Origin: Pseudobutyrivibrio sp.
GTDB lineage: Bacteria; Bacillota; Clostridia; Lachnospirales; Lachnospiraceae
DNA: 64,000 nucleotides
Direction: 5' to 3'
Assembly (NCBI GenBank): GCA_024697025.1
Contig: JAILGH010000012.1
Coordinates: 1-64,000, forward strand
In this document: positions 43,363 through 51,690 of the stretch, one piece after another
How the letters are laid out: every line of letters starts with the position of its first letter
Position numbering within the stretch: the first letter of the stretch is position 1
The notes under the pieces: generated by a model
Told to the model about the DNA's origin: nothing
What the model saw: the letters and a program-made list of their open reading frames with translations, nothing else
Databases searched by the model: none
Program-made: the position numbers and the translations under genes

Positions 43363-44259
43363 ATGAATCAACGTCAACTGGCTTATTTTTTAGAAGTTTA
43401 TTCTACTAAAAGCATTTCAAAGGCTGCTTCAAATTTATTTGTAACACCCCAAGGAATTAGCAAAACTATTGCTGCTTTAGAAAAAGAATTAGGAACAAAT
43501 CTATTTGAACATAAACATAATAGAATAGTTCCTACCAACGAAGCTGCGCGTTTATCCATTCACGCGAAAAATATTTTAGAAGAATATGAATTAATCACCG
43601 ACAGATTATTTAAAAGTCAAAGAACAATTAAAAATGTTTCTATATATTGCTCCTACGATTTTCCACAGCTAATGCCAGCAACTTTCTTTAAAAAATTCCA
43701 CGATAGTTTTCCGGAAATCCAAATCAATATGAAAGAATTTACAGATGACTATATTCTAGAGAGAATAAAGAAACACAAGGTTGAGCTTGGCATTATTCCA
43801 GGGCCATTCAACCCACATTATTTTGGCTATGAGCAATTGTGTAGTGAACCATTTTGTTTAGTGGTAAACAAAAAACATCCGCTTTCCAAAAGAGATACTG
43901 TATCATTTTCTGAAATAAGTGGAGAGCCAATGGTGGTAAAGGACGCCAAATCCACCACCAGTTTAAATCAGCTATATAGCTTTGACGAACCAGTAGAATT
44001 TCCAAACATAATATTAGAAACCTCTGATATTCACCTGATTCATTCTATGGCAGAGGAAAACTATGCGATAGGAATGAGCTTAGAATATCTTGCTAAGAAA
44101 AATAAATCGGATAAGTTAAAGATTGTGCATTTCAAAGAAGAGTGGTTGGTAAAAAAACTCTATATCGTCTACAACAAGGATAATATTTTAAGCGCCGAAG
44201 CAAACGCATTAAAAGGGGCTATAGTAGATTACTTTAATAACCTACAAGCCCCTGTCTAA
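43363..44259 (+). CDS. LysR-family transcriptional regulator
   Basis: A 298-residue LysR protein: HTH at SISKAASNLFVTPQGISKTIAALE (~17-40), ELGTNLFEHKHNRIVPT linker, and a periplasmic-binding-like effector domain (for example LGIIPGPFNPHYFGYEQL). ATG follows GGAGGC. It is divergent from the ridA-dehydrogenase-PII-permease operon and is its probable regulator. It ends five bases before the convergent ATP-grasp gene. Confidence 0.9.
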   Translation: MNQRQLAYFLEVYSTKSISKAASNLFVTPQGISKTIAALEKELGTNLFEHKHNRIVPTNEAARLSIHAKNILEEYELITDRLFKSQRTIKNVSIYCSYDFPQLMPATFFKKFHDSFPEIQINMKEFTDDYILERIKKHKVELGIIPGPFNPHYFGYEQLCSEPFCLVVNKKHPLSKRDTVSFSEISGEPMVVKDAKSTTSLNQLYSFDEPVEFPNIILETSDIHLIHSMAEENYAIGMSLEYLAKKNKSDKLKIVHFKEEWLVKKLYIVYNKDNILSAEANALKGAIVDYFNNLQAPV

Positions 44260-44263
44260 AGTA

Positions 44264-46843
44264 TTATTTGAAATATATAAGGAAATGTTCCTCTTTAATA
44301 TCGTTGTACATTTTGCAATCTAACTGGGAAACATCATATACCTGCACTATGTCCTTAAGCTCATTGGCTCCTTCAAAGGTTAGTGTGATATTTTTAGCAC
44401 CAACCTCTTTTAGTAGAGCTGGATTAAATGTAGTTCCTTCCCTATTACTAAATACAGCAGTATAAAGTATATCCTGCTCCACCAAATCTTGGAACATATG
44501 GCTTCCATAGGAAAGCTCAGGATTGTACCCCGCCTTCTTTTCTTCCATCTCACAGATTGCTTCAAAACCACTTATATCTGCAAATGAAGTTGGCACCCCT
44601 AGCTCTGGGGACGATGTGCCAAGCCTTCCTGGAGACATCAAAAACATGTGCTTATCCTTGGTTGGACTATACCAATTCACCTTGCTGATTAACTGCGCCA
44701 CCTTTGCCTTTTCATAGTGCGGCATGTTGTAATAAGCTATTGGATCTACATATATAATCAAGTCTAGCTTCACCTGCCTAGAAAGTCCCATAGAGGCCCC
44801 AAAGCTTTCCAATAAAATCTGTTCTTTCGCCAAATTCTTTGGAATAGATACCTCTCCTAAATCTTTATAGACTTGCAATGGTCGACACTGGAGTAGATTT
44901 ATCATGTACTCATCATTTTCGGAAAGATTAATAGCATATTCTATATCTACAGGATATTGATATTCATCTTGGATGCATGCCATTATATCCCTTAATGCTC
45001 CTATAATTTCTGACCTTTTTACAAGCCCTCTACAGGATACAAACATTACTTCCGTGTTTCTTCCTGTCTCACGCAAGCGGCTTTCGACATCATAATCGTG
45101 ATCTAACATCATAGTTTTAAGATAGAAGGATAATGTTGGCAGCAGCTGGCTTACCTCAAGCTGCTTTAAGCATCTCTCCTTTGTATCAACCACCTCAATT
45201 TTTCTTTGCGAAAACTTATGCATGTCAGCAGAATTCGTATATACGGTTTTGTCAGGTGCAGCTAGGCTAACTAATCTTGGATATGAACCCTCAGTTCTAT
45301 CAACTGCAGTGGTTCCAAGTCCCATAACCAAGCGAAGCATTCCCTTAGACTGGTCTATATCCTTTATGAACTTGTATGGGCTATAGGAATAGCCTACCCC
45401 GGCTGCGCATGGCATGAAGTAATTATCATAGTAAGAGCCTGACACTCTTTGAACCAACAGCGCCATCTGCTCATCACGCTTTTCTAGACCTCTTCTCTTT
45501 CGATAATCTAACGCCGAAAGATTCATTGAACTAGCATAGACTGTTCTTACCGCATTTTCGAATTCCTCCAAACGTTCCTCTTCCGTCCCTCGATTGACAC
45601 AGAAAACCGATTCGTATTTTCCAGCAAAGGCATTGCCAAATCCATCCTCTAAAATACTACTCGAACGAACTATATAAGGGTCCTGTCCATAGTAATCAAT
45701 TATATCTCTAAACTCATCCCTAATCTCTTCGTTAAAAACTCCATTTATCAGCTTATCAGAAAACTGCTTGGCCAAAGAAAAGAATCCATCCTCCGTCCTT
45801 TGTTTTACACGTAAGTCCCAGAAATTGTTATCAACGATATAAGTGTAATAAACATCTGAACCAATGTAAAAAGAGTCATGGGGCTCAATATTATCGTAGG
45901 TCTGTGGCAGCTTGTTGCGCACTATCGTTCTAGACAAAAGCATGCCGCAGGACTTTCCACCAATCATTCCCGTGCCAATCATATGCTCTCGGACTTCAAA
46001 ATAATCCTCTGGTGTAAAATTGCTTTTCACCATCTGGCGCATTTTCTCATCACGGGTCATCATAATATTGCACATCTTATCAGCGTACTCTTTTATATCC
46101 TGTCCCTGTTCATACAAGCTTTTGGCTTGATTAAAAAATCTATCCCAATAGTCTGAATGCTGCTCCTTTTGTGACCTTTGCAGCCTGCCAAGAATCTGAT
46201 AAAACCTGCTAGCCTTTACTCCATCCAAAATCGGATAAAAACCCCCACTGTCCCTGTCATAAATATGCGGCAAGAGCATTTTTTCATCGCTTCTATTCCA
46301 GACCTTTTCCGGTCTCACATAAATATTTTTATCGTCGGAATATACATCTATAAATACTTGAGCTGTGTTCTTGATTTTGTTTATCGCATGGACAGAATGC
46401 TTGCCGCGAAGAACTGGAAAATAAGCTACTGTATCTAGCGTAAATAAAAACGGACAAGTAACCTTGAAAAAATTTCCCATCATCAAATCAGTCGCCCAAG
46501 CCGCCTGTAGCTCGGATAAGCAATCGAAGATATAAAATGCATCGTAACCCTCTTCAGCAATAATATTGTGAATATCCACGGTAAAATTTTCGAAACGATG
46601 GGACAATGGTATTTCGCATTTTTTGATCTCTGGGCAATCCTCAACTAATGGTTCGTGGCTTGCAAATCTAAAATATATAATTCTTCGCTTATCTGCCTTT
46701 GCCTGCTCAACATATGGATTCAAAAATAGTTTGAATTCATCTAGCGTAGATACTCTAAAGACAACATTATCCCCCAATCGTATGTAATCCAAGGCTTCAT
46801 CCATCTGTGGAATTCCCGATAATATCTTTTCAAATGCTGCCAT
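44264..46843 (-). CDS. PEP-synthase/PPDK N-terminal ATP-grasp domain protein (stand-alone)
   Basis: An 859-residue protein. ATG at 46843 has GGGGGAGG seven bases upstream; the longer frame does not. The PPDK_N nucleotide domain is recognisable by YIVRSSSILEDGFGNAFAGK (~394-413) and by NLSENDEYMINLLQCRPLQVY near ~680-700. The phosphohistidine swivel motif and the C-terminal PEP/pyruvate TIM barrel are missing. The ~270-residue N-terminal part and ~150-residue C-terminal part are not recognised. It may phosphorylate a protein or small molecule from ATP, as in rifampin or glycogen-type dikinase relatives, but no target is visible. It is monocistronic. Confidence 0.75.
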   Translation of the reverse strand: MAAFEKILSGIPQMDEALDYIRLGDNVVFRVSTLDEFKLFLNPYVEQAKADKRRIIYFRFASHEPLVEDCPEIKKCEIPLSHRFENFTVDIHNIIAEEGYDAFYIFDCLSELQAAWATDLMMGNFFKVTCPFLFTLDTVAYFPVLRGKHSVHAINKIKNTAQVFIDVYSDDKNIYVRPEKVWNRSDEKMLLPHIYDRDSGGFYPILDGVKASRFYQILGRLQRSQKEQHSDYWDRFFNQAKSLYEQGQDIKEYADKMCNIMMTRDEKMRQMVKSNFTPEDYFEVREHMIGTGMIGGKSCGMLLSRTIVRNKLPQTYDNIEPHDSFYIGSDVYYTYIVDNNFWDLRVKQRTEDGFFSLAKQFSDKLINGVFNEEIRDEFRDIIDYYGQDPYIVRSSSILEDGFGNAFAGKYESVFCVNRGTEEERLEEFENAVRTVYASSMNLSALDYRKRRGLEKRDEQMALLVQRVSGSYYDNYFMPCAAGVGYSYSPYKFIKDIDQSKGMLRLVMGLGTTAVDRTEGSYPRLVSLAAPDKTVYTNSADMHKFSQRKIEVVDTKERCLKQLEVSQLLPTLSFYLKTMMLDHDYDVESRLRETGRNTEVMFVSCRGLVKRSEIIGALRDIMACIQDEYQYPVDIEYAINLSENDEYMINLLQCRPLQVYKDLGEVSIPKNLAKEQILLESFGASMGLSRQVKLDLIIYVDPIAYYNMPHYEKAKVAQLISKVNWYSPTKDKHMFLMSPGRLGTSSPELGVPTSFADISGFEAICEMEEKKAGYNPELSYGSHMFQDLVEQDILYTAVFSNREGTTFNPALLKEVGAKNITLTFEGANELKDIVQVYDVSQLDCKMYNDIKEEHFLIYFK

Positions 46844-46905
46844 AGCAACCTCCCCCATATTATCCTTCAAAATAGCACAACGCAGTTTCGTTTTATTAAT
46901 TTCAT

Positions 46906-46950
46906 GAAAAAAAAGCAGACAGTATGCCCGTCGGACATCATTGTCTGCTT
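46906..46950 (-). terminator. Terminator after the membrane-anchored protein gene at 47000
   Basis: A 9-bp stem (46913-46921 with 46942-46950) around a 20-nt loop that can pair further, followed by a run of eight T on the minus strand. It lies 50 bp past the stop at 47000. Confidence 0.8.
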
Positions 46951-46999
46951 CTATTGTTATATTAGCACAGATTGAACTTCGTTTAAAGCACTGCAGAAG

Positions 47000-48166
47000 T
47001 TACTTTGATTTTCCTTCGTAAATTTGAGTGTAATCTACTGTCTTGAATTCCTCAAATTTCTCGTCGCCAATTACTTCTTCGGATGCACCAACTGATTCTA
47101 ACCTCTTCTTTTTTATCTTATTAAACTCATCAATAGATATAAACTTGCAATCAAAACTTTCATCCATAGCTTTTTGGTACTCGCTGTCTGTATAAAGATT
47201 AGATGAGCTATTCTTGTAGCTGACTTCATATGAGTAATACTCTTTACCCTCGTAGCTTAATTTATATGGGGTAATCTCGTCATCTATCTTACTATATTTA
47301 TTTCTAAGTTCTTCTTCCTCCCCAAAACTTTTATCCATAACGCTAAAGGCAAAGCTACTCATTCCTGAATCAGCTTCTATTGTATAAATCGACTTTGCCT
47401 TGCCATTTTTATCTATATAAAAATACTCATCATGAGTATGCATAGTTGGCGGATATGGACCACCCTCTCGCAAAATCCCTCCATTCTTGTTAACGTCAAA
47501 AAACTGACGCCCTGTGCTTACCCCAGCATAAATCACCTGCAATTGGTTATCGATATCTTTTATCACAAATTCGATATCTGAAGGTCCCCAAAAAAGGCTT
47601 CCAACTAGTAAAACCATCTCGCGCTTTCCATCCATCCCACAGTCGATAAACGAATAGCTTACTGACTCAACTTTGTAATCCAGATTAAGCTCATCATGGG
47701 CAGCAAAAACATTGTCTAATGTCTCTACAAATTGTTCAAGAGTGAAATCCTGCTTTGGTAAAAGCTCAATCAATTCGTCTTCATCAACAGAGCATTCTTC
47801 CTTAATTCCCAATACATTCTTTCTATAATATGAAAAGCTTATTGTACCCTTTCCCGCCAAAAATTCATCATATTTATCGCCAGATTCATTCTCAACAAAT
47901 TTGAATTCTCCAAGCGGTTCTTTCTCTTTGTCCGTTTTTTCTTCAGAAGTTTCCGAATCTTTAGCTTCTATATCTTGAGTTGGTTTGTCGACTTCGACAT
48001 CATCTACTTTATCAACTCGTGACTCTTGAGACTCTTGCTCTGTATTTGTAGCGTTTGCTTTGCTTGGCTTGCACATGTGAAAAATAATAGCCACAATTAT
48101 CACCACGATAAGTGCCACTACACCTATTATTGCTATTTGTTTTTTATTAAATTTAAATTTTTTCAT
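47000..48166 (-). CDS. Membrane-anchored extracellular protein of unknown function
   Basis: A 388-residue protein I do not recognise. ATG at 48166 (MKKFKFNKKQIAIIGVVAL) follows AGGATAGG. There is one N-terminal membrane anchor (~10-31), a ~50-residue acidic linker rich in Glu, Asp, Lys and Ser, then a globular domain of ~300 residues (EFKFVENESGDKYDEFLAG onward) with Tyr- and Phe-rich strands such as DIEFVIKDIDNQLQVIYAG. This could be a secreted domain of the kind found in uncharacterised Lachnospiraceae lipoproteins. It is first gene inside the tRNA-Gly bracket, monocistronic, with a terminator after it. Confidence 0.8.
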   Translation of the reverse strand: MKKFKFNKKQIAIIGVVALIVVIIVAIIFHMCKPSKANATNTEQESQESRVDKVDDVEVDKPTQDIEAKDSETSEEKTDKEKEPLGEFKFVENESGDKYDEFLAGKGTISFSYYRKNVLGIKEECSVDEDELIELLPKQDFTLEQFVETLDNVFAAHDELNLDYKVESVSYSFIDCGMDGKREMVLLVGSLFWGPSDIEFVIKDIDNQLQVIYAGVSTGRQFFDVNKNGGILREGGPYPPTMHTHDEYFYIDKNGKAKSIYTIEADSGMSSFAFSVMDKSFGEEEELRNKYSKIDDEITPYKLSYEGKEYYSYEVSYKNSSSNLYTDSEYQKAMDESFDCKFISIDEFNKIKKKRLESVGASEEVIGDEKFEEFKTVDYTQIYEGKSK

Positions 48167-48319
48167 AAACCTATCCTCGCATAATGGAAACAATGTTACT
48201 CAGTTATAGTATTGCTTGTCGTGTACTATGTCAAGTAGTACACTTTGCGCAATTAAATTACTAGCAAGTGGCTGTATTGATGTAACGATTACAGGGGGAT
48301 GAAGTGGTTAAAGTGAAAA

Positions 48320-48505
48320 GACGCAGCACTATATGTGCTCGAGGTCGTCCCGTCTCGATTATCTTATATCTTAGCGCGAGACGGGATTAAGGAAACATCA
48401 CGCCATGGCTACGCTAGCCGTGATAGGTCGTCCCGTCTCGATTTACATGCCCGATAACTAAAATAGGCAGTACCGCGATTGCGATACTGCCTATTTTAAT
48501 TATCG
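48320..48505. repeat. Palindromic repeat cluster with tRNA-Gly 3'-end copies (left side)
   Basis: The stretch beyond the left tRNA-Gly has no gene. It holds TCCCGTCTCG at 48348-48357 and 48431-48440 and AGCGCGAGACGGGA at 48373-48386, which are copies of the tRNA 3' end in both orientations. Between them are nested hairpins (GGCTA-GCG-TAGCC within ATCACG / CGTGAT, around 48395-48425). A GACGCAGC arm and GTGC hairpin are at 48320-48340. The tRNA's own terminator, an AAAATAGGCAGTA stem (48460-48498), is next to the gene. Upstream of 48320 (from 48167) nothing is visible. Confidence 0.7.
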
Positions 48506-48578
48506 AGCGCGAGACGGGACTCGAACCCGCGACCCCCACCTTGGCAAGGTGGTGCTCCACCAACTGAGCCACTCGCGC
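48506..48578 (-). tRNA. tRNA-Gly (anticodon GCC)
   Basis: A 73-nt cloverleaf read directly: 7-bp acceptor (GCGCGAG / CTCGCGC), discriminator T, D-arm GCTC ... GAGC, anticodon stem CCACC / GGTGG with loop TTGCCAA (anticodon GCC), and T-arm GCGGG TTCGAGT CCCGT. CCA is not encoded. It is identical to the tRNA at 51561-51633 and faces the other way. A strong promoter lies at 48660-48688. Confidence 0.98.
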
Positions 48579-48659
48579 TTAGTGCCAGAGTTTCAACTAG
48601 TTGAAACGATGGTGCCAATCTCAGCCAACTACATGTCAGCTTTCCTAACGACAATGGTT

Positions 48660-48688
48660 ATTCTATAGGAACTTTGCCCATAAGTCAA
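48660..48688 (-). promoter_or_regulatory. Promoter of the left tRNA-Gly
   Basis: On the minus strand TTGACT (48688-48683), 17-bp spacer, TAGAAT (48665-48660). The -10 region and the following leader (AACCATTGTCG, GTTGGCTGAGATTGGCACC, and a GTTTCAACTAGTTGAAAC palindrome) are shared with the right-hand tRNA copy. Confidence 0.8.
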
Positions 48689-48726
48689 GGGATTTCTTAA
48701 AGTTGCAAAGCTTAAAGAAATCCCTT
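48687..48726. terminator. Hairpin between the lipoprotein gene and the left tRNA promoter
   Basis: An AAGGGATTTCTTAA arm pairs with TTAAAGAAATCCCTT across 11 nt with one bulge. It follows the stop of the lipoprotein gene at 48752 and partly overlaps the tRNA -35. The T-run is poor in both directions, so it may act by structure or be imperfect. Confidence 0.45.
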
Positions 48727-48751
48727 TGATTTTCTGAAAATTTGTATGCAA

Positions 48752-49294
48752 TTATTTACCAGAAACAATGTACTCAATTGAAATCATGTTGTCACCTTCA
48801 AAGATGAAATTCAAGTCAGTACCATTCTTTGTGTATGTTAAAGATGAATCAGTTGCATTTGATGACTCACCATAGGCTGCTATAACATCATCCTTTGAAC
48901 TAGCAAGGCTAATTCCCTCTGCTGTAGCAACGTTGTCAGTTCTAAGCGTAACTGAAAGAATTAAATCCTTGTCATCCTGTGGATATGTCTGAACTTCAAA
49001 ATCGCTGTATGTGTATAACTTACCGATACCATCAGCTGCACAGCTAGGTGACTCAAAATACTTCTGTGGCTCTCCAAGCTTATCTACAATTGGAGCTGCA
49101 TCAGTATCTACAGCAATCTGAGTACCATTATAATCAAAGACGAATCCGCTGCCAGCTTGAGCTGTGCCAGATGTGTCAGACCCCTGACCCTCTGTCTCGA
49201 TAACCTTTGTTCCGTCTGAATCGCCACAAGCTACCATAGAAAGTGCCATAGCAGCAATAAGTGCGAATGCAAGTAATTTGTTTTTCATTTTCAT
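48752..49294 (-). CDS. Small secreted lipoprotein
   Basis: A 180-residue lipoprotein with signal MKMKNKLLAFALIAAMALS and lipobox SMVAC (Cys22), followed by a short Asp/Thr/Ser linker. The ~130-residue mature domain has repeated short strands (FVFDYNGTQIAVD, GKLYTYSDFEVQTYP, KNGTDLNFIFEGDNM). The function is not recognised. ATG at 49294 and a second in-frame ATG six bases on both could use the AGGAGG. It follows the transglutaminase gene by 13 bp, so they are co-transcribed and probably act together outside the cell. Confidence 0.85.
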   Translation of the reverse strand: MKMKNKLLAFALIAAMALSMVACGDSDGTKVIETEGQGSDTSGTAQAGSGFVFDYNGTQIAVDTDAAPIVDKLGEPQKYFESPSCAADGIGKLYTYSDFEVQTYPQDDKDLILSVTLRTDNVATAEGISLASSKDDVIAAYGESSNATDSSLTYTKNGTDLNFIFEGDNMISIEYIVSGK

Positions 49295-49307
49295 TAATCC
49301 TCCTATA

Positions 49308-50540
49308 TTATTGAATTACAGGGTATTTGCTCGGATCATAATTGTGGGTATTCTTGTGTGCATTTGAATACGCCCAAAGATCCGCGTCATGCCAATAGAA
49401 AATCAGCGTACCATCCAACTGAAGATTTGGATCGTAGTGATACCAGCCTTCGCCAATATCAATCAACAACCAGTAATGACCTCTGGTATCTCTTATCTTT
49501 TCGATTTCCATATTTTTAATGCCCAAACGATTAAGAAGAACTTCCGCTGTCTTCTGCTTAACCGTACAATCCCCAACATGGTAATACATTCCTTTGTAAG
49601 CTGCAGAATATAAATCATCTATTCCTGCAGTCTCAGAATAAGAGATGTTGTTGACAACCCAGTCAAACACGGCCTTAGCCTGTGTCTTTTGATCCATTCC
49701 TGAAACAATTATCTGGGCCAGAACCTGGTCGGCCAACTCGTTGACCTTTTCTTCAGTTGCCTCGGCAATTCTAGCAGATACAATTTTGACTGTTGTTTCC
49801 TTTTCAGTCTTGTTACCTGCTCCATCCACCGCTATATATTTTACCTTGTATACACCTCTTTTATCAACATTAACTTCTGAGCTGTCTACTTCAAGCTTAG
49901 GATTTTCATCCTTATCATCGGTAACCTTAACATTTTTTCTATAAGAAACCGAGTCGCCCTGTGCTATTTCAAGGGGTTCAACGCCAGTGATTTCTGGTGG
50001 AGTTGTGTCTTCTACAACCTTACATGGTAGGGATACCTCTGTTTTGTTTCCAGATGTATCTTCCACTACTATGTTTGCATCAAAAGAACCCTCTTTTGTA
50101 AAATCATATTTCTTATCAAAATCGATAGTGCAATTTGTTACATCGATAACCGATTCCACTAAATCAGCTGCTGCTGGGGCCTCTGCAGTAGTGTACATTT
50201 CTACTGAATCTGTAGCTAGCGTAACTTTAGGGGCAATAGTATCCTGCACATGCAAAACCGTTTTATAATCTCTTTTTCCAAAAATTGGCATCTTCCATTG
50301 AACTACTAGATTGTAGTCTCCTGGAACATTTATGTCAAAATCGGAATCCTTAGATAACTTAGCCCCTTCCGCCTCATGTTTTAATAAATCCCCAACAGTA
50401 ATCTCTCCACTGCCAGCCTCTATGTAAACATCGCGGTACACTAAATCAGACTGGGAATGATAATAAACCCCGCCTGCAGTAATTAAGCCGCCTAGCACTA
50501 AAACTAGTGCAACGATAATTATTAGCTTTCTCTTATTCAT
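49308..50540 (-). CDS. Membrane-anchored Ig-like / transglutaminase-like protein
   Basis: A 410-residue protein. The N-terminal anchor is KLIIIVALVLVLGGLITAGG. Two Ig/cadherin-like repeats follow (~95-175 and ~178-255; motifs KVTDDKDENPKLEVD and GVYKVKYIAVDGAGN). The C-terminal transglutaminase core (~285-400) keeps the Cys (GDCTVKQ), His (RGHYWLL) and Asp (HYDPN) triad. Such proteins act on the cell surface as proteases, peptide-modifying enzymes or cross-linkers. It is translated just before the small lipoprotein; the pair may form a surface unit. Confidence 0.88.
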   Translation of the reverse strand: MNKRKLIIIVALVLVLGGLITAGGVYYHSQSDLVYRDVYIEAGSGEITVGDLLKHEAEGAKLSKDSDFDINVPGDYNLVVQWKMPIFGKRDYKTVLHVQDTIAPKVTLATDSVEMYTTAEAPAAADLVESVIDVTNCTIDFDKKYDFTKEGSFDANIVVEDTSGNKTEVSLPCKVVEDTTPPEITGVEPLEIAQGDSVSYRKNVKVTDDKDENPKLEVDSSEVNVDKRGVYKVKYIAVDGAGNKTEKETTVKIVSARIAEATEEKVNELADQVLAQIIVSGMDQKTQAKAVFDWVVNNISYSETAGIDDLYSAAYKGMYYHVGDCTVKQKTAEVLLNRLGIKNMEIEKIRDTRGHYWLLIDIGEGWYHYDPNLQLDGTLIFYWHDADLWAYSNAHKNTHNYDPSKYPVIQ

Positions 50541-50579
50541 GTTTAATACCCTTTACCCTAACATGCTTTCTGCATTATA

Positions 50580-51326
50580 TTACTTTTGACCGAAAAGTAA
50601 AATATTAGAACAATAATTATTTATTTGCGATTGTCCCACGTAATTCAAATACTCATCGTAATCTATATAAAATCGCTGTCCCCAGCTTGATATCTCTATC
50701 ATCCGACGGTATCTGTCCGCATCCGCTTGTTCCACAATTCCTGTAGCCGTCACATAGTGGCTATTGGTTGTGTTATGTCCAAGTCGTCCATCATCAAGAG
50801 TCAAATAATTATCTACAAATAGTTGTCTTTCCTTATTATACTTGTAAAGCTTAAGACTGTTACCTTTTGAATATAGCCCCCAAATCACTGGAATATTTTG
50901 TGAAAGCATGTCCCTCATTTTCTCATACATATTAACATGGCCATTTCGCCCATTCCATTTTAAGGAATACTCACAACCATTTCCCCTAAGATTTCTGCGC
51001 AAATATCTAATCATTTGTATAGGAAGAATTCCAATTGCATATCCACCTTCCTTGGAGTTGCCAAACAAAAATTCATGTAGAAATAATCTGATGAAAAATC
51101 TCTTTGAAACATAGTCCCTAACTATATTTAGATATTCTCTTTTGGAAATTGTACGTCGATTTGCAATATATAAAGCAGTATCAACTGCAGCAATCAATCC
51201 ACATCCCTGACCACTGATGTTGCAGGACTGGATTCCTTCAAACCAGTTTTGACTGCCACCATAGCTGGCCTTGCCCTCGTCATCAACAACCTCTATATAT
51301 TTTTCCTCAAGGCCAATTCGCTCCAT
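50580..51326 (-). CDS. Papain-like / C39-type cysteine peptidase-like protein
   Basis: A 248-residue protein without signal peptide. The motif order resembles papain-like (C39-type) peptidases: a Gln-containing N-terminal stretch, Cys in GQGCGLIAAVD, His in NSHYVTATGI and a SSWGQRFYIDYDEY end. The frame is open to 51431, but the tRNA promoter (51419-51447) covers that part. ATG at 51326 follows AGGGG; a TTG at 51410 with AGGAG upstream is an alternative. It is adjacent to the transglutaminase-like gene (39 bp) on the same strand and may process a peptide. No substrate is visible. Confidence 0.68.
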   Translation of the reverse strand: MERIGLEEKYIEVVDDEGKASYGGSQNWFEGIQSCNISGQGCGLIAAVDTALYIANRRTISKREYLNIVRDYVSKRFFIRLFLHEFLFGNSKEGGYAIGILPIQMIRYLRRNLRGNGCEYSLKWNGRNGHVNMYEKMRDMLSQNIPVIWGLYSKGNSLKLYKYNKERQLFVDNYLTLDDGRLGHNTTNSHYVTATGIVEQADADRYRRMIEISSWGQRFYIDYDEYLNYVGQSQINNYCSNILLFGQK

Positions 51327-51418
51327 AGCATTTCCCCTACAAAGAATTTCACTATTGAGTTTATCATTCTTTAGTTTTTCAAACAATTGATAAATTTCTA
51401 GATTAGGCAAAAAACTCC

Positions 51419-51447
51419 TTGACACATTCACCGCATTAATATAGAAT
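51419..51447 (+). promoter_or_regulatory. Promoter of the right tRNA-Gly
   Basis: TTGACA (51419-51424), 17-bp spacer and TAGAAT (51442-51447). The -10 and leader match those of the left tRNA copy. The leader here holds two copies of GTTGGCTGAGATTGGCACC-like sequence (about 51476 and 51513), one more than on the left. Confidence 0.85.
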
Positions 51448-51560
51448 AACGATTGTCGTCAGCAAGCCGACATTTAATTGGCTGAGATTGGCACCGTTTG
51501 CTAGTTTCAAGTTGGCTGAGATTGGCACCATCGTTTCAACAAGTTGAAACTCTGGCACTA

Positions 51561-51633
51561 AGCGCGAGTGGCTCAGTTGGTGGAGCACCACCTTGCCAAG
51601 GTGGGGGTCGCGGGTTCGAGTCCCGTCTCGCGC
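51561..51633 (+). tRNA. tRNA-Gly (anticodon GCC)
   Basis: A 73-nt tRNA identical to the one at 48506-48578 but on the opposite strand: acceptor GCGCGAG / CTCGCGC, anticodon loop TTGCCAA, T-loop TTCGAGT. An AATAAAAAATA-type terminator stem follows at 51636-51685. CCA is not encoded. Confidence 0.98.
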
Positions 51634-51635
51634 TC

Positions 51636-51685
51636 GATAATAAAAAATAGGAGATGTCCGATAGGATGTCTCTTATTTTTTATTG
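51636..51685 (+). terminator. Terminator after the right tRNA-Gly
   Basis: An AATAAAAAATA arm pairs with TATTTTTTATT around an inner GGAGA / TCTC stem. It is a typical long stem immediately after a tRNA gene. Confidence 0.75.
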
Positions 51686-51690
51686 TCGAG

